Source of the DNA: Gemmataceae bacterium
GTDB taxonomy: Bacteria > Planctomycetota > Planctomycetia > Gemmatales > Gemmataceae
NCBI GenBank assembly: GCA_009691815.1
Contig: SIAL01000128.1
Location: forward strand, 1-8,750
Length of the DNA: 8,750 nt
Direction of reading: 5' to 3'
The translations under genes were made by a program, and so were the position numbers. Positions 1 to 5,759 of the stretch are shown here, one piece after another (position 1 is the stretch's first letter; every line of letters begins with the position of its first letter). The notes beneath the pieces are model-generated. The model was not told where the DNA came from. It made no database searches and saw only the letters and a program-made list of their open reading frames with translations.

Positions 1-1265
1 TGCAAAGCAAGGCTTTTACTTCCCAACGCCCAAATGACAGACCCCGCCAACAATAGCACCAACAAGGATAAAAACCCCGCATTGGGATCCTTGGTAGCGT
101 CGTTGAGCCAACCCATGAGGGGTGGGCTGATCGCGTCACCCAAAGCATGGATGAAGAAAATGCAAAGGGCCATGGCCTGAGCCCGGTGCTCCGGGGGTGC
201 CACATTCATGATGATTGCGTTGATCGGGCCGGTACAAAGCATTAACCCAAAGCAACAAGCAAAAATCATAAACCATGCTACCGGGAAAGGTGCATAAATG
301 GCACCAATCAAAAACGGCGCGGCAAGAAGCAAACCAAACGCCGAAACCTCAAAATAGGCCCCAGGCCGACTCGGTTTCAGCCAATCGGCAAGCCAACCCC
401 CAATAAGGGTGGCAGATAACCCTGAAAGGGCGATGATCCCTCCCACCATAGTGTTGACTGAAGCCTCCGCCCCGGCTTGGCGATGGGTAATCAAATATTT
501 CGGCAACCAAAAAGCGATTCCGCCCACGGCATAGGTGGCGAGAATGTATCCCCCCACCGCCAAGACATAGGGCCTGATCCGAAGCAGATCCCAAATGGCC
601 GCTTTCCCTTTAGACGCATTTGTTTCGTGTGTCTTTAGCAGAGGATCTTTGGCAAAAAAACAGAGGACACCCAAAAGGATACCCGGGGGCAGCATCCAAA
701 AAAAGGCGTTGGGCCAGCCGAGTTGACCCCCAAGGAGATAGCCCATGGCACTGCCCACGGGAATGGCCGCATAGAAAATGGACAGCACCCTGCCGCGCGT
801 CTTTTCGGGATAGTGATCGGAAAGAATGGCCGGGGCCGAGGGACCATAGGCGGCTTCCCCTAGTCCAACCATGATTCTTGAGGCGAACAGAAAACCAAAG
901 GTCCCCACCAAAAGCCACACCCCACCGGCCCCTCCGTCCACTTGCGTTTTTCCAAGCCCGGCAAGTCCGGAGGCGGCACTTGCAAGGCTCCAGAGAATGA
1001 TTCCCCAGCCAACGATGGACCAACGGCGATAGTAGCGACATAGCCAACCGAAAAAGGGTGCCGCAATCATAAAACTGAACATGAAAGCCGATTGCAAGGT
1101 TCCCTCGAGGAACTCACTTTTCTCCTCGTTGGGAAACATCTGGCGACTGATCGAAGAGAGAACCGCCGAGGGAAGATACCTATCGATGTAATTGAGGAGG
1201 TTGATGCTCAAAAGCAGGGTGAGGGCACCCCCCGGGGACGAAAGGTAGGCGACGAACCAACGCAT
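1..1265 (-). CDS. Spinster-like MFS transporter, C-terminus cut by window edge
   Basis: This is an inner-membrane secondary transporter of the major facilitator superfamily. Its frame stays open from the ATG at 1265 to base 1, giving 421 codons with no stop, so only the last few residues should be missing (such proteins are usually about 420-460 residues). The first membrane segment carries the NYIDRY motif (residues 25-30), typical of spinster-like and related sugar-acid MFS carriers. Residues 129-165 hold the loop pattern SRIMVGLGEA, then P, SDHYPEKTRGR and a Phe-Tyr-rich helix, the family's most recognisable block. A hydrophilic linker at about 205-225 separates the two six-helix halves. 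An in-frame TGA ten codons upstream leaves ATG 1265 as the first ATG, with AAGGG about eight bases before it. The gene is divergent from carbonic anhydrase. The substrate cannot be read from sequence; sugar acids, sphingolipid-like molecules or other organic anions are all possible. Confidence 0.93.
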   Translation of the reverse strand, partial: MRWFVAYLSSPGGALTLLLSINLLNYIDRYLPSAVLSSISRQMFPNEEKSEFLEGTLQSAFMFSFMIAAPFFGWLCRYYRRWSIVGWGIILWSLASAASGLAGLGKTQVDGGAGGVWLLVGTFGFLFASRIMVGLGEAAYGPSAPAILSDHYPEKTRGRVLSIFYAAIPVGSAMGYLLGGQLGWPNAFFWMLPPGILLGVLCFFAKDPLLKTHETNASKGKAAIWDLLRIRPYVLAVGGYILATYAVGGIAFWLPKYLITHRQAGAEASVNTMVGGIIALSGLSATLIGGWLADWLKPSRPGAYFEVSAFGLLLAAPFLIGAIYAPFPVAWFMIFACCFGLMLCTGPINAIIMNVAPPEHRAQAMALCIFFIHALGDAISPPLMGWLNDATKDPNAGFLSLLVLLLAGSVIWALGSKSLAL

Positions 1266-1324
1266 GGGTTTTGCCCTTGGACCAAAAGGTCAGATATTTT
1301 CCCCACCCCGGCCAACTGGTTTCA

Positions 1325-1336
1325 GAGGGGCCCCTC
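1325..1336. repeat. Perfect 12-base GC-rich palindrome upstream of MFS gene
   Basis: GAGGGGCCCCTC is a perfect two-fold symmetric site whose near edge lies 59 bases before the transporter ATG. The position would suit a dimeric regulator's operator or an RNA hairpin in the leader. No promoter could be placed confidently around it, and the flanks do not extend the symmetry. The function is inferred from position only. Confidence 0.35.
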
Positions 1337-1460
1337 AAAACAACCAATCGATCCGGTTAAGTATCTGGGGATGTTATTGGAAACCGAGCATTCACCCATC
1401 CCGCCGGGGTTTCCTACGGCATTTGTTTGTCAACATTGCCAAATCCGGTTGGGGGCACAG

Positions 1461-1470
1461 ACCAATTGGT
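1461..1470. repeat. ACCAATTGGT palindrome, first copy of a shared intergenic motif
   Basis: This is a perfect 10-base palindrome in the divergent region, 195 bases upstream of the MFS start. Its core ACCAATTGG recurs exactly at 7436-7444, upstream of the dehydratase gene. Both copies are non-coding. It may be a regulator site shared by the two genes, or chance; no regulator gene lies in the window. Confidence 0.3.
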
Positions 1471-1519
1471 TCGGAAAACAGAAAGCAGAGCCGCACCAAG
1501 ATTTTCGCTAAATGATGCT

Positions 1520-1551
1520 TTGTTTTGATTACCAAAGAGTCTTTATATTAT
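1520..1551 (+). promoter_or_regulatory. Candidate promoter for carbonic anhydrase in AT-rich tract
   Basis: The tract has TTGTTT at 1520-1525 with TATATT at 1544-1549 (18-base spacer). TTGATT at 1525-1530 with TATTAT at 1546-1551 (15-base spacer) is an alternative. The -10 candidates match the sigma-70 consensus at five of six positions and the -35 candidates are weak. Use of this promoter would give a leader of about 245 bases containing all the hairpins described downstream. A promoter nearer the gene cannot be excluded. Confidence 0.3.
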
Positions 1552-1610
1552 CTTTTTCATTTTATGACCACTTGAAATGGGACCCCAAAGCCGTTTCCCA
1601 ATCATCATGC

Positions 1611-1635
1611 TAACTCATTTACAAAAAACGAGTTA
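1611..1635 (+). other. Hairpin in probable carbonic anhydrase leader (TAACTC/GAGTTA)
   Basis: TAACTC at 1611-1616 and GAGTTA at 1630-1635 form a perfect six-base inverted repeat around a 13-base A-rich loop. In RNA this would be a modest stem with an open, A-rich loop. As DNA it could also be a spaced half-site operator. It lies about 170 bases before the ATG. Confidence 0.35.
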
Positions 1636-1651
1636 CAACAAAATCATCCTT

Positions 1652-1675
1652 GGGTTTCGCTCGAAGAAACGGCCC
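1652..1675 (+). other. Second leader hairpin (GTTTC/GAAAC with flanking GG/CC)
   Basis: GTTTC at 1654-1658 pairs with GAAAC at 1666-1670 around a seven-base loop. The stem can extend by two G-C pairs (1652-1653 with 1673-1674) across a two-base bulge. It sits between the first leader hairpin and the strand complementary to the ribosome binding site, so it would be part of the same folded leader if transcription starts near 1555. Confidence 0.35.
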
Positions 1676-1688
1676 TAACCGCGTTACC

Positions 1689-1802
1689 TCCTTTCGGAAC
1701 CTAATGTGTTCCTTTGGTAAAAAAGGGGCTTTTCCCTACCATCCCACCAATTCTTACGGTATCGTAAGGTAGAACTTTAAGAAACCGAAAGGAAACGCCC
1801 CT
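1689..1802 (+). promoter_or_regulatory. Possible translational switch in carbonic anhydrase leader
   Basis: TCCTTTCGG at 1689-1697 is a perfect complement of CCGAAAGGA at 1785-1793, which contains the whole Shine-Dalgarno AAAGGA of the gene starting at 1804. Separately, AGGGGC at 1724-1729 is a perfect complement of GCCCCT at 1797-1802, the spacer between Shine-Dalgarno and AUG. The two helices cross, so together they would make a pseudoknot. Inside the long helix lie CTTACG-GTAT-CGTAAG at 1753-1768 (six-base stem, four-base loop) and a GGTA/TACC plus GGG/CCC hairpin at 1716-1740. A competing stem, GGAAC/GTTCC at 1696-1712, would free the ribosome site. The pairings are seen directly; the regulatory role is inferred. 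It matches no riboswitch class I can name. Confidence 0.42.
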
Positions 1803-1803
1803 G

Positions 1804-2529
1804 ATGCTCTCTGAACAAGACCTCACTATTCCCAATTCTGCCAAGCAAGGCATGGACGCCATCCTCAAAGGGGTAAACCGATTCGAAACGGTGGTTTTTC
1901 CCGAAAACCGAGAATATCACGAAGCCTTGGTTACCCAGCCCCAACGGCCCCAGGCCCTTTTCATTACCTGTGCCGATTCAAGGATTCATCCCAATCTTTT
2001 GACCGGAACCCGTCCCGGTAGCCTCTTTTTGATCCGAAACGCGGGCAACATTATCCCCCCCTATGGGAGTGGCGGGGCCAGTGGCGAAGCTGCCACTATC
2101 GAATATGCCCTTTCCGTGCTCCAGGTGAAAAACATCATCCTTTGCGGACACTCCCATTGCGGGGCCATCCGGGCCATGCTTGAAGGCAAGCTAAGTGATG
2201 AAATTCCCTCGGTAAGGCAATGGTTTACCCACACCGAATCAGTCCAGAGGTTGTTTGGCACGAAAAAACCGACCGATATTACCGAGGACGATGTCATCTT
2301 GGCGGCGGAAGAAAATGTCATCCTGCAACTGGCCCATCTGCGCACGCATCCGGCGGTTGCCTTCGGTTTATCCCATGGGGAATTGAATATTTATGGTTGG
2401 GTGTATCACCTTGGCCAGGGCAAGGTCTATGGACTCAATCCCGCCAGCGGCGAGTTTACATCGTTGCAGGAGGAAGAAGCTATTCCCTTACCCGGGTTGA
2501 GAAGTCGTCGAAAAGGCCCTGTCCGTTAA
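1804..2529 (+). CDS. Beta-class carbonic anhydrase
   Basis: This zinc enzyme interconverts CO2 and bicarbonate in the cytoplasm, supplying bicarbonate to carboxylases and helping pH balance. The 241-residue protein has the beta-class signatures in order: CADSR at residues 56-60 (zinc ligand Cys56, Asp58-Arg60 dyad), RNAGN at 78-82, the GEAATIEYAL helix at 94-103, and CGHSHCGA at 114-121 with His116 and Cys119 as the other zinc ligands. The C-terminal GWVYHLGQGKVYGLNP strand (198-213) is also typical. There is no signal peptide. AAAGGAA lies about ten bases before the ATG and fixes the start. This Shine-Dalgarno is complementary to a strand about 95 bases upstream, so translation may be controlled by leader folding. 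The gene stands alone between its own leader and a hairpin-rich 3' region. The family assignment is secure; the physiological role is not shown by the neighbours. Confidence 0.97.
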   Translation: MLSEQDLTIPNSAKQGMDAILKGVNRFETVVFPENREYHEALVTQPQRPQALFITCADSRIHPNLLTGTRPGSLFLIRNAGNIIPPYGSGGASGEAATIEYALSVLQVKNIILCGHSHCGAIRAMLEGKLSDEIPSVRQWFTHTESVQRLFGTKKPTDITEDDVILAAEENVILQLAHLRTHPAVAFGLSHGELNIYGWVYHLGQGKVYGLNPASGEFTSLQEEEAIPLPGLRSRRKGPVR

Positions 2530-2541
2530 TGGAATTAATCG

Positions 2542-2555
2542 CCCCGGAAACGGGG
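2542..2555 (+). terminator. GC hairpin with GAAA loop after carbonic anhydrase
   Basis: CCCCG-GAAA-CGGGG is a perfect five-base GC stem closed by a GNRA-type loop, starting 12 bases after the stop codon. No T-run follows, so it is not a textbook intrinsic terminator. It may stabilise the mRNA 3' end or act with the hairpins further downstream. A competing CGGG/CCCG pairing (2551-2554 with 2560-2563) overlaps its right arm. Confidence 0.4.
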
Positions 2556-2576
2556 ACATCCCGAGTCAAGAATTGA

Positions 2577-2627
2577 CCAAGGATTAGGATTGGTTTTCAC
2601 CAATTTCTAAGGCCCGGTAGAAATTGG
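2577..2627 (+). terminator. Overlapping mutually exclusive hairpins after carbonic anhydrase
   Basis: ATTGGT (2589-2594) pairs perfectly with ACCAAT (2599-2604) around TTTC. The overlapping CCAATTTCTA (2600-2609) pairs perfectly over ten bases with TAGAAATTGG (2618-2627) around an eight-base loop. Both stems use 2600-2604, so only one can form at a time. CCAA at 2577-2580 can also pair with TTGG at 2590-2593. The ten-base stem is symmetric enough to act on either strand. It lacks a good T-run, so it is either an imperfect terminator of carbonic anhydrase or an attenuator-like element ahead of the lactonase gene. Confidence 0.42.
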
Positions 2628-2730
2628 CATTTCAACATAAAGACCTTGCCGTAATCTATCGACAGGCCTCTCTCCCGTTTGGGGACGGTCGTTCCTCGTT
2701 CGTATTTCATTTAAGTCCGGGAGTCCCTCC

Positions 2731-3870
2731 ATGCGCCGGTTTATTGCCTTGACCCTTTTGGTTGTTTCAGGCCTTGGCGCAAACGCCGAGGGGCCCACGC
2801 ATTGGCTTTTTGTGGGAACTTACACCGGCCCGAAAAGCAAAGGCATTTACCGAGCCCCTTATGACGCCATCACCGGCAAGATAGGCGAACCGGTCTTGGC
2901 CGCCGAAGTTCGCAGCCCCTCGTTTTTGGCCATCGACGCGGTAAACAATCGTCTTTTTTCCGTGGGTGAGATTGCCGATTTCGGATCCCGAAGGAGTGGG
3001 TCCGTTAGCTCGCTTGGCCTCGACCGGGCCACGGGCAAATTAACCCCCCTCTCCACCGTCTCATCGGTGGGAAGTGGGCCTTGTCACCTGAATGTCGACA
3101 AGACGGGCAAATATGTGGTGGTCGCCAATTATGGCGGCGGTTCCACCACCGTCCTCCCCGTAAAAGAGGATGGCACGCTCGGTGAGGCTTCTGGGTTTGT
3201 TCAACACAAAGGGTCGGGTGCCAACAAATCCCGCCAAGAATCCCCCCATGCCCACTCCGCGAACATTTCAGCGGACAATCGGTTTGTCGTTGTCGCGGAC
3301 CTTGGCTTGGACAAACTTCTTGTGTACAAATTGGATGCCCAAAAAGGCCAAATCACCCCCAATGACCCACCAGCTCACAATACCGCTCCCAGTTCCGGGC
3401 CGCGCCATTTTGCGTTTCATCCCAATGGCAAATATGGCTACCTGCTCAATGAAATGGACATGACTTTGGATGCCCTTGCTTTTGATGCCGAAAAAGGGAC
3501 CTTCACGAAAATTGCCTCGGTCGGAACCAAACCCGATGGCCCCAAGGCCGGGGAATCGACCGCCGAGGTTTGTGTCCACCCCTCCGGCAAATTTGTTTAT
3601 GCCTCAAATCGTGGCCATCACAGCATCACGGTTTTCGCCATTGATCCGGCCACCGGCAAACACGAACGGATTCAGGTTGCCCAAGGTGGCATTATGACCC
3701 CGCGCAATTTTGTGATCGACCCGGCCGGCAAATTTCTTCTGGTGGCCAATCAGGACTCCGACAGCGTGATCAGTTTCGCCATTGACCCTATCACGGGCAA
3801 ATTGAGCCCAACGGACCAACGCATTTCCGTGGGTGGGCCGGTGTGCCTCAGGTTTGTGGAAGTCAAGTAG
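2731..3870 (+). CDS. Secreted lactonase family (YbhE/Pgl-type) seven-bladed beta-propeller
   Basis: This is a 379-residue member of the lactonase family (the PF10282 type that includes 6-phosphogluconolactonase YbhE). Residues 1-19 form a signal peptide: MRR, a hydrophobic stretch, then ANA before Glu20, a good signal peptidase I site. The mature protein opens with the first blade (WLFVGTYTG, 25-33). Regular blade motifs follow: DKTGKYVVVANYGG (123-136), SPHAHSANIS (171-180), ADNRFVVVADLGLDKLLVYKLD (181-202), GPRHFAFHPNGKYGYLLNE (223-241), HPSGKFVYASNRG (283-295) and DPAGKFLLVANQDSDS (330-345). The conserved PHAH and GPRH-FHP histidines and arginine are characteristic of the family. Because it is exported, a pentose-phosphate role on phosphogluconolactone is unlikely; a periplasmic sugar lactone or structural ligand is more plausible. 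GGGAG lies seven bases before the ATG. The gene appears to be transcribed alone. Confidence 0.93.
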   Translation: MRRFIALTLLVVSGLGANAEGPTHWLFVGTYTGPKSKGIYRAPYDAITGKIGEPVLAAEVRSPSFLAIDAVNNRLFSVGEIADFGSRRSGSVSSLGLDRATGKLTPLSTVSSVGSGPCHLNVDKTGKYVVVANYGGGSTTVLPVKEDGTLGEASGFVQHKGSGANKSRQESPHAHSANISADNRFVVVADLGLDKLLVYKLDAQKGQITPNDPPAHNTAPSSGPRHFAFHPNGKYGYLLNEMDMTLDALAFDAEKGTFTKIASVGTKPDGPKAGESTAEVCVHPSGKFVYASNRGHHSITVFAIDPATGKHERIQVAQGGIMTPRNFVIDPAGKFLLVANQDSDSVISFAIDPITGKLSPTDQRISVGGPVCLRFVEVK

Positions 3871-3883
3871 GATATTTTGTCCA

Positions 3884-3909
3884 AGGGCGGTTGGATTGCC
3901 CGCCGCCCT
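3884..3909 (+). terminator. GC-rich hairpin after lactonase gene
   Basis: AGGGCGG (3884-3890) and CCGCCCT (3903-3909) form a perfect seven-base stem around a 12-base loop, starting 14 bases after the stop. CA before it and TG after it can add pairs across a one-base bulge. No T-run follows, so termination would be inefficient or factor-assisted. Its position suits a 3' end for the lactonase message. Confidence 0.42.
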
Positions 3910-3974
3910 GTTGCAAAACCCCTTCCATTTGCGGCATTAGGCCGTGGGTTGGGGTTTGAGCATTCCCTTTTTGT

Positions 3975-3980
3975 TAGAAT
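3975..3980 (+). promoter_or_regulatory. -10-like box directly before DMT gene, leaderless transcript candidate
   Basis: TAGAAT matches the sigma-70 -10 consensus at five of six positions and ends six bases before the ATG at 3987. A transcript started the usual six to seven bases downstream would begin at or next to that ATG. No Shine-Dalgarno sequence is visible before the gene, as expected for leaderless translation. The -35 region is poor: GGGTTT at the 17-base spacing, or TTGGGG at 20. Confidence 0.35.
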
Positions 3981-3986
3981 GACCTG

Positions 3987-4430
3987 ATGAATATTGTCTA
4001 CATGCTTTTGGCGGCGGGTGCGGGATCGTTTATCGCCCTTCAGGCTTCGGCCAACGGATCCTTTCGGAAAAATCTAGGCGACCCATGGTGGGCGGCGTTT
4101 TTCTCGATTTGTGGCACCATCACAACCGCTTTGATTTTGATGGCGATATTTCGCCCTTCACCCCCCACAACAGAGTCGATTCGGACCGCCCCCTGGTGGA
4201 ACTGGATCGGCGGGCCCTTGGGTGCTATGATTGTGTTGGCGGGGGCGACCCTTGCACCAAGGCTTGGGGCTGCACCCTTCATTGCTTCGGTCGTTGGGGG
4301 GCAACTACTTTGTTCCCTGATTCTTGACCATTATGGCTTGATGGATCTTCCCCAACAAGGCATTACTTTGGGTCGCCTTGTCGGAGCGTTGATGGTGTTT
4401 ATGGGAGTGTTGTTGATCAAATTCCATTAG
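3987..4430 (+). CDS. YdcZ/DUF606-type small DMT-superfamily membrane protein
   Basis: This is a 147-residue inner-membrane protein of the DMT_YdcZ (DUF606) family, related to drug/metabolite transporters; members are about 140-150 residues with about five membrane helices. Visible family features are a first helix ending in ASANGSFRKNLGDPWWAA (20-37), a second helix at about 38-55, the PWWNWIGGPLGA block (69-80), the helix with APRLGAAPF (90-98), VGGQLLCSLILDHYGL (103-118), and a last helix at about 128-145 (GRLVGALMVFMGVLLI). The protein begins within a membrane helix and has no separate signal peptide. A two-codon frame ATG-ACC-TGA at 3979-3987 overlaps its start by one base (TGATG). The start lacks a Shine-Dalgarno and may be leaderless. 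The 3' end faces the Dabb gene with 18 bases between. The substrate is unknown. Confidence 0.92.
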   Translation: MNIVYMLLAAGAGSFIALQASANGSFRKNLGDPWWAAFFSICGTITTALILMAIFRPSPPTTESIRTAPWWNWIGGPLGAMIVLAGATLAPRLGAAPFIASVVGGQLLCSLILDHYGLMDLPQQGITLGRLVGALMVFMGVLLIKFH

Positions 4431-4448
4431 GTTCGACAAATTACCCAA

Positions 4449-4859
4449 TCACGGTCCCGACCAATAATCCAGCACAACGACTTTTTCTCGCCGTTCCCGG
4501 ACGATGGCAACAAAGGCATCGTGTGCGGGGTGAACCAGGTAGCCGTCTCGGGCCGCCTCATCCGGGAAGGTCACCAAGAACGAATGGGTAAACCCCTCGG
4601 ATTTTCCTTCGGGGCTGATGTTAGTTCCATGCTCGAAACCGACCACCCCGGAAATCTTTGAAGGCAGTCCTTGAAATGCCTCGACCACCTCGGCGATTTG
4701 TGCCGCAGTTGTCGATTCCTTAAACTTGTACAGGACGATGTGCCTGAGCACACGGGGGGCATCCAAAGATCTCATATAGCGAACTCCGACAAAGGGGAGA
4801 AAAAAAGCAAGGGCCAAAGCGGCCAAAAGAATCCTTTGCCGCCAAGAGTTTGGAAACAT
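4449..4859 (-). CDS. Dabb (stress-responsive A/B barrel) domain protein, membrane-anchored
   Basis: This is a 136-residue protein with a C-terminal Dabb ferredoxin-like domain (PF07876). The domain begins at VLRHIVLYKFKE (37-48), continues through QIAEVVEAFQGLPSKI (54-69) and FEHGTNISPEG (75-85), and ends with GFTHSFLVTF (89-98), YLVHPAHDAFV (107-117) and VVVLDYW (127-133). Dabb domains dimerise; bacterial versions mostly have unknown function. With the ATG at 4859 the protein gains a hydrophobic N-terminal segment (residues 9-26), a signal anchor or uncleaved signal, as in other exported Dabb proteins I recall. That start has no clear Shine-Dalgarno and lies 13 bases after the upstream gene's stop, which suggests translational coupling. 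An alternative ATG at 4775, with CGGAG eight bases before it, would give a 108-residue cytosolic form. An ATG at 4964 would overlap the upstream gene and is unlikely. Confidence 0.88.
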   Translation of the reverse strand: MFPNSWRQRILLAALALAFFLPFVGVRYMRSLDAPRVLRHIVLYKFKESTTAAQIAEVVEAFQGLPSKISGVVGFEHGTNISPEGKSEGFTHSFLVTFPDEAARDGYLVHPAHDAFVAIVRERREKVVVLDYWSGP

Positions 4860-4872
4860 TGGATTGTTTGGA

Positions 4873-5670
4873 TTATTCACCCAACCACCATGATCGTTTG
4901 AGCTTGGGCCCATAGGTAAGGCCGAACCGGGCCATCGCCAGTTCTCGGACCGACGCCACGGCACTTACGGGGTCATCGGTGATGATAAGGCGGTTAAGGT
5001 CGTATGGATCGATGGTGCGTCCCTTAACCATCCTCGATTCCAAAAATTGGATCATCGGTCGCCAATAATCCGTCCCCATGAGTATCACCGGGAAATCCTT
5101 AACCTTGCCTGTTTGAATGAGGGTTAAAATTTCGAAAAGCTCATCCATGGTGCCGTAACCACCGGGCATAACGATAAACGCATACGAGTATTTGACAAAC
5201 ATCACCTTGCGGACAAAAAAGTAGGAGAAGTTCACCCACAAGTCCAAATAGGGATTGGGGGCCTGTTCTTTGGGCAAAACAATGTTGCAGCCGATGGATT
5301 TACCACCCGATTCTTTGGCTCCCCGATTGGCGGCTTCCATAATTCCCGGCCCACCACCGGTCATGGTGGCAAATCCGGCACCGGCCAATTCTTTTCCTAC
5401 ATTTCTGGCAAGGTCATAATACCGGTGGCTCTCGGGATATCGGGCCGAGCCAAAAACGGTTACACAAGGGCCGATGAAGTGGAACTTGCGAAACCCGTTT
5501 AGAAACTCCCAACCAATCCGGAAAATCTCAAGAAACTCGTTGAATCGCCGTTGGGGACCGATGAGGAATCGGTTGGATTCATTGTCCCAATCGGGGATAG
5601 ACTTTCCCCATTGGGGCAAATAAGCCCCCAGAAAGGATGTGGCGGGTTCGGTGGAGGTTTCTTTTTCCAT
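4873..5670 (-). CDS. LOG/TIGR00730 family Rossmann-fold nucleotide phosphoribohydrolase
   Basis: This 265-residue protein belongs to the TIGR00730/LOG family, whose characterised members hydrolyse the N-glycosidic bond of nucleoside 5'-monophosphates, releasing the base (including cytokinins) and ribose 5-phosphate. The two diagnostic motifs are present: GGGPGIMEAANRGA (105-118) and PGGYGTMDELFE (169-180), with the conserved Arg-Lys pair at 154-155. VTVFGSAR (70-77) begins the Rossmann fold. An N-terminal extension of about 65 residues, rich in aromatic residues, marks the longer bacterial subgroup rather than the roughly 190-residue LOG proteins. There is no signal peptide. GGAAGG lies four bases before the ATG, a rather short spacing. 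The Dabb gene follows after 13 bases and probably shares its mRNA; the dehydratase gene ends 89 bases upstream. Whether it makes cytokinin or simply salvages nucleotides cannot be told. Confidence 0.95.
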   Translation of the reverse strand: MEKETSTEPATSFLGAYLPQWGKSIPDWDNESNRFLIGPQRRFNEFLEIFRIGWEFLNGFRKFHFIGPCVTVFGSARYPESHRYYDLARNVGKELAGAGFATMTGGGPGIMEAANRGAKESGGKSIGCNIVLPKEQAPNPYLDLWVNFSYFFVRKVMFVKYSYAFIVMPGGYGTMDELFEILTLIQTGKVKDFPVILMGTDYWRPMIQFLESRMVKGRTIDPYDLNRLIITDDPVSAVASVRELAMARFGLTYGPKLKRSWWLGE

Positions 5671-5759
5671 GGTTCCTTCCGGGTTGTTGGGACTTCCCCA
5701 TTGTTGTTACGCAGGTCAAGGGTTTCCAGCCCGTAATTTCCCCGGAAAATGCAGGGGGG

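Larger units (their letters stand above)
1266..1803. other. Divergent 538-base non-coding region with palindromes and hairpins
   Basis: No gene is supported between the divergent transporter and carbonic anhydrase starts. The half next to the transporter (to about 1510) is GC-rich and holds two perfect palindromes (1325-1336 and 1461-1470). A short AT-rich tract at about 1510-1570 is the most promoter-like part and could serve either direction. The half next to carbonic anhydrase holds a series of hairpin-forming inverted repeats and a strand complementary to that gene's ribosome binding site. The small open frames here lack ribosome binding sites and recognisable protein character. Confidence 0.7.

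Noticed and set aside
610..1066. Leftward open frames of 145 and 68 codons inside the MFS gene region
   Set aside because: They are in different frames from the continuous MFS reading frame, which shows membrane helices and family motifs throughout.
1428..1433. Perfect TTGACA on the minus strand upstream of the MFS gene
   Set aside because: At 16-18 base spacing the downstream sequence is GC-rich (ACCCCG), with no -10-like hexamer, so I do not call a promoter.
1092..1515. Two overlapping rightward open frames (139 and 83 codons) across the MFS start and the spacer
   Set aside because: Neither has a Shine-Dalgarno or a recognisable motif. One overlaps the well-supported MFS N-terminus on the other strand.
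1685..1697. Resemblance of the ACCTCCTTTC segment to the 16S rRNA 3' end
   Set aside because: The match is limited to the anti-Shine-Dalgarno core and the flanks are not rRNA-like. It is explained by complementarity to the gene's own Shine-Dalgarno.
4449..4964. Longer version of the Dabb protein starting at 4964
   Set aside because: The extra 35 residues overlap the end of the LOG-family gene, look like out-of-frame sequence, and place the hydrophobic segment in mid-protein.
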